Shown here: in pieces, positions 54,114-61,193 of the stretch
Layout: each line of letters starts with the position of its first letter
How positions within the stretch are numbered: position 1 is the first letter of the stretch
Assembly: GCA_024239075.1 (NCBI GenBank)
Contig: JANBVI010000003.1
Span: forward strand, 1 to 64,000
DNA length: 64,000 bases
DNA from: Fischerella sp. CENA71
GTDB taxonomy: Bacteria > Cyanobacteriota > Cyanobacteriia > Cyanobacteriales > Nostocaceae
Direction: 5' to 3'
Position numbers and translations under genes: made by a program
The notes under the pieces: model-generated
The model's input: the letters and a program-made list of their open reading frames with translations, nothing else
The model's database searches: none
Told to the model about the DNA's origin: nothing

Positions 54114-54818
54114 TCACGATATTAAGCCTGACCGCAATGCAACCACAGCTGCTTGTACCCGGTCATTTACCAGCAACTTATTCATAATTCCGCGCACATA
54201 GGTTTTGACTGTATGCTCACTCAGGTATAAGGCTTTGGCAATTTCTGGATTACTGTAGCCTTCAACGATATAATGCAACACTTCTAGTTCTCTGTCTGAT
54301 AATGTTCCAGGGGGAATAGACTGAGTAGTTGTAGACGCAGGTGCAACAGGTTTGAGTTGCTCAACTACAGTTTTTGCTACTTGAGCATCTAAATATGTAG
54401 CTCCTTGATAAACAACATCAATTGCCTTGACTAATTGTTCTGCACTAGTTCCTTTAACACAGTAGCCATCAGCACCGCTAGAAAGTGCAGCCACTACCTC
54501 AGTTTGCGAGGTATGCGAGGTGAGCATGACAATTTTTACATTAGGTAGAACCTTCTTAATTTCTTGTGTAGCTGCAATTCCATCCATGTGTGGCATTCCG
54601 ACATCCATCACCACTACATCAGGCTGGAGTGCGATCGCTGCCTCTACGCCTAAATACCCGTCCTCTACTATACTCACAATCTCAAGCTGAGGATAAGTGG
54701 AGAGTGTATGTTTTAACCCAATCCGCATCATTGGGTCATCTTCAACAATTAAAATTCGCAGCATTAATCGCTCAAGTTCTTCACTTATGGATTGTTTGTT
54801 AATCCTATTAGGAATCAT
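54114..54818 (-). CDS. NarL/LuxR-family response regulator
   Basis: A 234-residue regulator if started at 54818. A start at 54764 (MLRILIVEDDP) fits the receiver domain better and would give about 216 residues. The receiver has the acidic pair EDD and phospho-acceptor Asp72 (VVVMDVGMPHMDG). The C-terminal LuxR-type HTH (about 173-228) reads LSDRELEVLHYIVEGYSN, then EIAKALYLSEHTVKTYV. The gene is tail to tail with the histidine kinase and divergent from the lanthipeptide precursors. It is therefore a candidate activator of the direct-repeat sites upstream of those genes. Confidence 0.93.
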   Translation of the reverse strand: MIPNRINKQSISEELERLMLRILIVEDDPMMRIGLKHTLSTYPQLEIVSIVEDGYLGVEAAIALQPDVVVMDVGMPHMDGIAATQEIKKVLPNVKIVMLTSHTSQTEVVAALSSGADGYCVKGTSAEQLVKAIDVVYQGATYLDAQVAKTVVEQLKPVAPASTTTQSIPPGTLSDRELEVLHYIVEGYSNPEIAKALYLSEHTVKTYVRGIMNKLLVNDRVQAAVVALRSGLIS

Positions 54819-54957
54819 GTCTAGTTGTAAACTACGGTGTATACATAAGTGTGATTTGAATCATAATTGTGCCAAACAGACACTTCGCTACTATTGAGCC
54901 TAATAGGGAATTAAATTTAAATCAATTGCTATCTTGAAACTTTTTAATCTGCGATTG

Positions 54958-54975
54958 TCTCCCCTAGTTCTCCCC
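54958..54975. promoter_or_regulatory. TCTCCCC direct-repeat motif, upstream of precursor 1
   Basis: TCTCCCCTAGTTCTCCCC: two TCTCCCC heptamers with an 11-base period, 115 bases upstream of the first precursor start. The same motif stands before the second precursor and both exporter genes, so it is a candidate operator for a factor binding one face of the helix. Confidence 0.55.
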
Positions 54976-55072
54976 TATTTCTCCTTACTCTAATAATCAT
55001 GAAATCGGATGTAAAAAAACAAGTTACCTTCGATTATAACCAACACACTTCCACTAAAAATAGGTCAATACA

Positions 55073-55270
55073 ATGTCACAAAAAGATATTATCCGTGCTT
55101 GGAAAGATGAAGATTTCCGCAATAGCTTAACTGAAGAACAACTCTCGCAGTTACCTGAAAATCCTGCTGGAATTCTGGAACTAGAAGATGAAGAGATGAA
55201 AAATATCAGCGGCGGTGCAGTCTCTACCAGCGATATTTATTGCTGGTATTGGTCTTACTTCACACGATAG
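55073..55270 (+). CDS. Class II lanthipeptide precursor (copy 1)
   Basis: A 65-residue precursor. The leader (about 1-48) is of the mersacidin/lichenicidin-like type with an acidic amphipathic end, ELEDEEMKNISGG, and a double-glycine cleavage site. The predicted core is AVSTSDIYCWYWSYFTR, 17 residues, with one cysteine and Ser, Thr, Ser upstream for one (methyl)lanthionine ring. The Ser and Thr near the end may remain dehydrated. It lies in tandem with a second precursor and upstream of LanM. AGGT about 10 bases upstream serves as a weak ribosome binding site. Confidence 0.9.
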   Translation: MSQKDIIRAWKDEDFRNSLTEEQLSQLPENPAGILELEDEEMKNISGGAVSTSDIYCWYWSYFTR

Positions 55271-55419
55271 TCTGTACAGGAGATTTAGGATTGGGTGATT
55301 AGGGACTAGTACACAGGGACAATATCTCACATTAGGACAAAAGTGTAACCTCACTATTTCCTAGCGTAATTCACAGTATGGATGAGTCTCACCACAAAAA
55401 CTTTTCTAATCTGCAATTG

Positions 55420-55437
55420 TCTCCCCTAGTTTTCCCC
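55420..55437. promoter_or_regulatory. TCTCCCC direct-repeat motif, upstream of precursor 2
   Basis: TCTCCCCTAGTTTTCCCC, one substitution from the first copy, 118 bases upstream of the second precursor start. It is part of the tandem duplication, so this copy is not independent of the first. Confidence 0.5.
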
Positions 55438-55537
55438 TATTTATCCTTACTCTAATAATTATGAAATCGGATGTAACAAAAAACAAGTTACCTTAGATTT
55501 AAACCAAAAAATCTTTCAGCAAAAAGAGGTCACTACA

Positions 55538-55747
55538 ATGTCGCAACAAGATATTATCCGTGCTTGGAAAGATGAAGATTTCCGCAATAGCTTAACTGAA
55601 GAACAACTCTCACAGTTACCTGAAAATCCTGCTGGAATTCTGGAACTAGAAGATGAGGAGATGAAAGACATCAGCGGTGGTCGCTATGTGGATTCTAATA
55701 TCACCTGCGATATTTATTGCTGGTATTGGTCTTACTTCACGCGATAG
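55538..55747 (+). CDS. Class II lanthipeptide precursor (copy 2)
   Basis: A 69-residue precursor. The leader differs from copy 1 by only two residues and ends ISGG. The predicted core is RYVDSNITCDIYCWYWSYFTR (positions 49-69). It shares the last 12 residues, DIYCWYWSYFTR, with copy 1 but carries a second cysteine (ITC) and a different N-terminal part, so up to two thioether rings are possible. AGAGGT ahead of the ATG is a better ribosome binding site than that of copy 1. Removal after Gly-Gly would be done by the C39 peptidase exporter downstream. Confidence 0.9.
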   Translation: MSQQDIIRAWKDEDFRNSLTEEQLSQLPENPAGILELEDEEMKDISGGRYVDSNITCDIYCWYWSYFTR

Positions 55748-55963
55748 TTTGTCAAGGAAGTTGAGGATTGGGTTACTAGGAACTGAGTACTAGGAACTCG
55801 TGACTAGAAACTGTGAAGGAAGCAGGGGAAAAGGTGCTCTTTGCATAGGGAAATTTATCCCTTTCTGCTCCCCGCTCCTCAGCTCCAATACCCAATACTC
55901 TTTAACCCACGCTAATTAATAGTCTTAACCCGGTTCGCTCGCTATTGCCAGAAAATTAGTCTC

Positions 55964-58900
55964 ATGGATCGAACACATTTTCAAGCCCCTGATTGGTATC
56001 GTGCGACTTCTTTAAAGGAAAGAACCGCTTCATTACCAGTTATAGGAGAGAAGGATGAATTTCTTACGGATCTAGCTCAACGTAAAATTCAAAAATGGCA
56101 GTCCCAATCTCCTTTTAATGAAGGTTCATTTTTTGCTCAACGGCTATCGCTCGATAACTTAACTGAAGCTGAACTTCTTTACATTTTAAGCGAATCGAGC
56201 GAATCAGTAAAAGCTCGTCTCTCTAAAGCACCTACTTGGTTGACAGAGTTGGAACAAGCCTTCTCTAATTATAGTTCTAGCGATGTGTTAACTCGGATAA
56301 ATTTAGATTCAAAACTAATAGAATCAGATTTTTTATACGCGATCGCACCCATAATTCATCAAGCACTAGAGAGATTAGATAAAGAAGTTAAAAATTTGCT
56401 CGAAATCGGGCATGAGTTGCCTTTCGATCCTCAAAAAATCGGACTTATATTAATAGCTGATTTACCAGAAAAGCTAGTTTCGATGTTGAGCCGCACGATG
56501 GTTTTAGAACTTAACGTCGCGCGTCTTCAAGGTGTGTTAAAAAATAAGACATCGAAAGAACGGTTTCAGAGCTTTATAGAACGCCTAAAACAACCAGAAA
56601 TCGCTCTCACTATCTTCCAAGAATATCCAATATTAGCACGTCAATTAATGATTGTCGTTAATCATTGGCTCAAAAATAGCTTAGAGTTTATCCAACATCT
56701 ATGCACCGATTGGGAGGAGATGAGCAATACATTTAATCAAGGAAAATCTCCAGGTTTGCTAGTCGCTGTGGAAGCAGGAGCAGGGGATAGCCATCGCGGT
56801 GGGCGATCGGTCATGATCGCTAGATTTGAATCGGGGTTAAAGTTAGTATACAAACCAAAAAATCTCGGTGTTGACGTACACTTTCAACAACTCCTTGCTT
56901 GGCTGAATGAACGGGGCAACCATCCCCCTTTTCAACTCTTAAAAATTCTTAATCGTAGCGATTATGGCTGGGTTGAATTTATAGAACCAAGCAGCTGTAC
57001 TAGTGTAGAGCAAATAGAAGGTTTCTATAAGCGACAAGGCGGATATTTAGCTTTATTCTATGCTTTAGAAGCGACTGATTTTCATCACGAAAACCTGATC
57101 GCCGCAGGTGAGTACCCGATAATGATCGATTTAGAAGCTCTCTTCCATCCTTATAAGAGTGAACTAGATAGCTCTCAATCGACAACCCTTGCTACTCATC
57201 AAATCGCTTACTCGGTTTTACGGGTGGGTTTGCTCCCTCGGAAAACCTGGGGTAACCAGGAGTCAGAAGGCATTGATATTAGTGGATTAGGTGGATTACC
57301 CGGACAACTTATCCCCAGAGGAGTGTCTTCTTGGGAAGGTAAGGGGACTGATGAAATGCGGCTAACCCGCGAACAAGTAGAACTACCTATCGCTAAAAAT
57401 CTTCCTACCCTTGATGGTAAACTCGTTAATGTTCTCGACTATACTGAATCTATTATTGCCGGGTTTACCTCGATCTATCAACTCTTAGTCGAGCATCGAG
57501 ATGAACTCCTCGGCTCAGATAGCCCTTTAACGCGTTTCGCAGATGATGAAGTGCGTGTCATTTTGCGTAACACAGCTACCTACGCAAAGATGCTCTGGGA
57601 AAGTTATCATCCCGATTTTTTACGGGATGCTTTAGATCGGGAGCGACTTTTTGATCGCCTCTGGATTGACGTTAAACATCGCCCGGAGATAGAGAAAATA
57701 ATCGCCGCCGAACAGCAGGATTTGCGGCAAGGAGATATTCCCATCTTCACGACTCGGCCGATATCTTGCGATCTGTATACCAGCACAAACCAGTCAATTC
57801 CCGACTTTTTTACTAGATCTGGCATGAGCATTGTCCGGGAACGTCTCCAGCAACTCGATCGCCAGGACATGAATCGCCAGATTTGGTTTATCCGTGCCTC
57901 TCTTGCTACCTCGGCACTCACAGCCAAGCAACCTGAACTAGAAAAGGGAGAACCACCCCGCCTGATTTTGACAGGGGAAGATAGGGAGATTGGAGGAAAG
58001 AAAAATAGGGAGCAGCTTTTATCTGGTGCGATCGCGATCGGCGATCGCCTCGAAGAACTGGCACTGCGCGGAGAAGATGACGCGACGTGGCTAGGGTTAA
58101 ACTCGATGGGCGAGAAGCAGTGGTCTATCCTTCCGTTGAAAATCGATCTCTACGACGGCATCTCAGGTATTGTATTGTTTCTCGCTTATTTGGGTGAGCT
58201 TACAGGGGAGAAACGCTACACAAATTTAGCAGAAGCAGCCTTAAGAACGGTACAAGGACAAATCGAGCGAGATAAAGGCTTGATTGAGTCAATTGGTGCT
58301 TTTAACGGTCTTGGTGGGATGATTTACACCCTGACCCATTTAGGAAGTTTATGGAATAAGCCATCCTTACTGTCTGAAGCACAAGCACTTGCCGAACTGC
58401 TTCCCTCCCTGATCGCGAAAGATGAACAGTTAGACATCATAGCGGGAGCGGCAGGATGTATTGCAGGGTTGATCGCTCTTCATCGCTGTCAACCTGACGA
58501 GAGGATTTTAGCACTGGCACGGCAATGTGGGGAACACTTGGTGAGCCAAGCAATCCCTAGAAAGCAGGGAAGAGCTTGGGTGATAAAAAAAGGAAGCTCC
58601 GAACCTTTAAGTGGCTTTTCTCATGGAGCGGCGGGTATTGCTTGGGCATTATTGGAACTTGCCGCTTTGACAGGAGAACGTGATTTTTACCAAGCTGCGT
58701 TGGATGGGATTAGCTATGAGCGAAGTCTGTTTTACCCAGAATTGAGCAATTGGCTCGACTTACGAGAAACGGAAACCAAAGATGAGTCAAAGGCGCACTA
58801 CTGCATGACTGCTTGGTGTCATGGTGCGCCAGGTATCGGCTTGGCAAGGCTACGTTGTCTCCCTTATATAGACGATTTGGCAATTCGAGCCGAGATTAAT

Positions 58901-59218
58901 ACGGCTATCAAAACAACCTTAGAGCAGGGATTTGGCTTCAATCACTCCCTCTGTCACGGCGATTTAGGCAACCTAGAACTAATTCTGCAAGCGAGTTCTA
59001 TCCTGCAAGATGCTCAATATCAAACTCAACTGGATCGCTTGACGACACTCATCCTCGACAGGATAGACCAGCAAGGCTGGGTTTGCGGTGTTCCCTTGGG
59101 GGTAGAAACACCTGGGTTAATGACTGGACTTGCAGGTATAGGTTATGGATTGCTACGGCTGGCGGAACCAGAAAAGATTCCCTCCGTGCTGATACTAGAA
59201 CCTCCTAAACTCAGCTAA
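55964..59218 (+). CDS. lanM: Class II lanthipeptide synthetase LanM
   Basis: A 1084-residue bifunctional enzyme of normal LanM length. The N-terminal two thirds is the kinase-like dehydratase domain (DUF4135), with GDSHRGGRSVMIARFESGLKLVYKPK around 270-295. The C-terminal third is the LanC-like cyclase with its zinc ligands: SHGAAG near 888, CHGAPG (Cys952-His953) and CHGDLG (Cys997-His998). It phosphorylates and eliminates water from Ser and Thr of the core and adds cysteine thiols to form (methyl)lanthionine. It follows the two precursor genes by 216 bases, and no other modification enzyme is seen. Confidence 0.96.
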   Translation: MDRTHFQAPDWYRATSLKERTASLPVIGEKDEFLTDLAQRKIQKWQSQSPFNEGSFFAQRLSLDNLTEAELLYILSESSESVKARLSKAPTWLTELEQAFSNYSSSDVLTRINLDSKLIESDFLYAIAPIIHQALERLDKEVKNLLEIGHELPFDPQKIGLILIADLPEKLVSMLSRTMVLELNVARLQGVLKNKTSKERFQSFIERLKQPEIALTIFQEYPILARQLMIVVNHWLKNSLEFIQHLCTDWEEMSNTFNQGKSPGLLVAVEAGAGDSHRGGRSVMIARFESGLKLVYKPKNLGVDVHFQQLLAWLNERGNHPPFQLLKILNRSDYGWVEFIEPSSCTSVEQIEGFYKRQGGYLALFYALEATDFHHENLIAAGEYPIMIDLEALFHPYKSELDSSQSTTLATHQIAYSVLRVGLLPRKTWGNQESEGIDISGLGGLPGQLIPRGVSSWEGKGTDEMRLTREQVELPIAKNLPTLDGKLVNVLDYTESIIAGFTSIYQLLVEHRDELLGSDSPLTRFADDEVRVILRNTATYAKMLWESYHPDFLRDALDRERLFDRLWIDVKHRPEIEKIIAAEQQDLRQGDIPIFTTRPISCDLYTSTNQSIPDFFTRSGMSIVRERLQQLDRQDMNRQIWFIRASLATSALTAKQPELEKGEPPRLILTGEDREIGGKKNREQLLSGAIAIGDRLEELALRGEDDATWLGLNSMGEKQWSILPLKIDLYDGISGIVLFLAYLGELTGEKRYTNLAEAALRTVQGQIERDKGLIESIGAFNGLGGMIYTLTHLGSLWNKPSLLSEAQALAELLPSLIAKDEQLDIIAGAAGCIAGLIALHRCQPDERILALARQCGEHLVSQAIPRKQGRAWVIKKGSSEPLSGFSHGAAGIAWALLELAALTGERDFYQAALDGISYERSLFYPELSNWLDLRETETKDESKAHYCMTAWCHGAPGIGLARLRCLPYIDDLAIRAEINTAIKTTLEQGFGFNHSLCHGDLGNLELILQASSILQDAQYQTQLDRLTTLILDRIDQQGWVCGVPLGVETPGLMTGLAGIGYGLLRLAEPEKIPSVLILEPPKLS

Positions 59219-59560
59219 AACACGTCTAAGAGCGCACATTTACTTGTTATGGTCGTCAAGAGTCACCCCTCCGCTTAATTCAAAATTATCAATTCAAAAT
59301 TCACGCATTAAGATTCTTTTTTTGAATTTTGAGAGAAGTTGGAGCGGAGGTTTCCTCCGTACTCTACGAGAAGCCGCGCATAGACGCCTTGCGGCTTCCG
59401 GTTAGGGTAGCGCGTCTACGCGCAGCGTCTTTGGTGGAGGAGACTCCAATCTTCGGTGATTTTGAATTGGTATTATCTCCCCTAGTTCTCCCCGATATTT
59501 TCCTACTCTTACTAGTTATCACACTAGTCCTTTAGCGGCTCTAGGCGCTGGAGAAGCACA
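59219..59560. other. Intergenic region with palindromic repeats
   Basis: CGGAGG-TTT-CCTCCG (59345-59359) and GAAGCCGC...GCGGCTTC (59370-59398), followed by a GCGCGTCTACGCGC palindrome, form a cluster of hairpins of the interspersed type common in Nostocales. The region also carries the third TCTCCCC motif. Short open frames across it look accidental. Confidence 0.6.
59476..59493. promoter_or_regulatory. TCTCCCC direct-repeat motif, upstream of the adaptor gene
   Basis: TCTCCCCTAGTTCTCCCC, identical to the first copy but outside the tandem duplication, 85 bases upstream of the HlyD-like start. The following TTTTCCTACTCTTACTA also resembles the sequence after the precursor copies. Confidence 0.55.
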
Positions 59561-61000
59561 ATGCAACTAAAACAAAGTAAAATTTTCCGTCAAGAAGCTC
59601 TTGACCGCCTATCTTCACCAGAAAAACTAGATCAGGCAATACAAGTTGTCAAGCCCCAAGCATGGTTATCTTTATCTGCTCTGGGCTTTTTAGTTGCAGT
59701 TGGAGCGTTGTGGAGTGTGTTTGGCAGAATTCCTTTGACTGTCACAGGGCAAGGAATTTTGATTCGTCCCCGCCATGTAGTACAATTTCAATCTCCTAGT
59801 TCTGGTCAATTGCTTACCTTGAAGGTCAAGCCAGGGGATGTGGTGAAAAAAGGTGACGTACTGGGTATTATTGACCAATCTGCCTTGAAGCAGCAATTGC
59901 AACAAGAGCAAACCAAGTTACAACAATTACAAACTCAAAATGACGAGATTGATCAGCTCAAACAGCAGCTAATTGACCAACAAGTTCGAATCTTACAACA
60001 GCAGCGAATAGATTTAGAAAATACTTTACAACGAGAACAAGTAACACCCAAATTAAGAGACCAAACACTGACTTCAATAGTACAAAAACGTCAAAACTTA
60101 CAGCAAAAAAAACAACAATTAATTTATTTAGTTAAAACTTTACAAAAACAATTTGAAAATAGACGTGATCTTTTCCAAGAACGTGTTATTAGTCAAGACT
60201 TATTAGTACAGTCAGAAGAGCAATATTTTAATACACAAGCACAACTTCTAGATATTGAAAGTCAATTAAAAGAACTTGATATTCAAACAACTAATACCCA
60301 ACGGGATTATCTGCAAAATCTTAATAAAAGTGATGAGATTAAAACTAAAATTAAGGATATAAAAACTCAAGAAGTAAAACTAATCGCACAATATCGCCAA
60401 GAATCCATCGACAAAATAAATCAAATTCGAGAGACTAAGCATCGCATTGACCAATTAGCACTGCAATTAGTGCAAGAAAGTAGAATTATCAGTAAATACG
60501 ATGGTCAAATTCTAGAAGTCAGTACTGTTCCAGGTCAAATTGTTAATTCTGGAACTCGTTTGGGAGTCATTGAAGCAGAAGACCCCAAAACCAAACTCAT
60601 GAGTCTTGTTTACTTTGCCAATAAAGATGGTAAACAAATTAAGCCAGGGATGTCTGTACAGGTGACTCCCAGTTTTGCCAAACGCGAAAAAGAGGGTGGT
60701 ATAGTTGGGATAATTCAGAATATTTCTGCTTTCCCTGTAAGTACACAAGATATCGCAGCAATTGTTGGGAATCAAGAAATTGCAGACAGCCTTGCAGGAA
60801 AAGGTGAAGGTCGAGTTCAAGCTTTTGTGCAATTACAAGAAGATGCAACTACATCAAGTGGTTATAAATGGTCATCTTCACTAGGACCAAATCTGAAAAT
60901 CTCCTCTGGTACAACTACATCCGTACAAGTGAAAGTAGACGAAGTCGCACCTATTTCTTACATTATTCCTTTACTGCGTTCTTGGACGGGTATTTATTAA
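59561..61000 (+). CDS. HlyD-type adaptor, NHLM bacteriocin system secretion protein
   Basis: A 479-residue membrane fusion protein. It has an N-terminal cytoplasmic part, one membrane helix (about 34-54), a first lipoyl half (ILIRPRHVVQFQSPSSGQLL), a long Gln-rich coiled coil (about 100-300), the second half SKYDGQILEVSTVPGQIV and a C-terminal beta domain. This is the layout of the NHLM-type secretion protein that pairs with peptidase-containing ABC exporters. It lies between LanM and the exporter and would carry the processed lanthipeptide across the periplasm. Confidence 0.85.
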   Translation: MQLKQSKIFRQEALDRLSSPEKLDQAIQVVKPQAWLSLSALGFLVAVGALWSVFGRIPLTVTGQGILIRPRHVVQFQSPSSGQLLTLKVKPGDVVKKGDVLGIIDQSALKQQLQQEQTKLQQLQTQNDEIDQLKQQLIDQQVRILQQQRIDLENTLQREQVTPKLRDQTLTSIVQKRQNLQQKKQQLIYLVKTLQKQFENRRDLFQERVISQDLLVQSEEQYFNTQAQLLDIESQLKELDIQTTNTQRDYLQNLNKSDEIKTKIKDIKTQEVKLIAQYRQESIDKINQIRETKHRIDQLALQLVQESRIISKYDGQILEVSTVPGQIVNSGTRLGVIEAEDPKTKLMSLVYFANKDGKQIKPGMSVQVTPSFAKREKEGGIVGIIQNISAFPVSTQDIAAIVGNQEIADSLAGKGEGRVQAFVQLQEDATTSSGYKWSSSLGPNLKISSGTTTSVQVKVDEVAPISYIIPLLRSWTGIY

Positions 61001-61107
61001 GTCGCAGGTAAGAATTCAGGAGTCAGAATTCAGAAGATTTTTTTCTGCAATGTCAACTTATCTTTAATTAAATTAACAACTAAGATTTATAGCATTGAAG
61101 GTTGTTA

Positions 61108-61125
61108 TCTCCCCTACTTCTCCCC
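61108..61125. promoter_or_regulatory. TCTCCCC direct-repeat motif, upstream of the exporter gene
   Basis: TCTCCCCTACTTCTCCCC, one substitution in the spacer relative to the first copy, 86 bases upstream of the exporter start; the adaptor gene's copy is at 85 bases. The matched distance argues for a real regulatory position. Confidence 0.55.
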
Positions 61126-61193
61126 GATTAGGAGTTAAATTACAGCAATAGATTAACTCACTATAAATATTTATTTATAAAATTTCATAAAAT

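Larger units (their letters stand above)
54938..55787. repeat. Tandem duplication of leader region plus precursor gene
   Basis: Unit 1 (about 54938-55310) and unit 2 (about 55399-55787) are two copies of a block containing the TCTCCCC direct-repeat motif, the GAAATCGGATGTAA segment, the precursor gene and its 3' flank, with the start codons 465 bases apart. The leader-coding parts are nearly identical while the core-coding parts differ. This indicates recent duplication followed by change in the core. Confidence 0.85.

Noticed and set aside
59329-59535. 68-codon open frame between LanM and the adaptor, as a third precursor
   Set aside because: It runs through palindromic repeats, lacks the leader sequence and ISGG site, and has no coding character.
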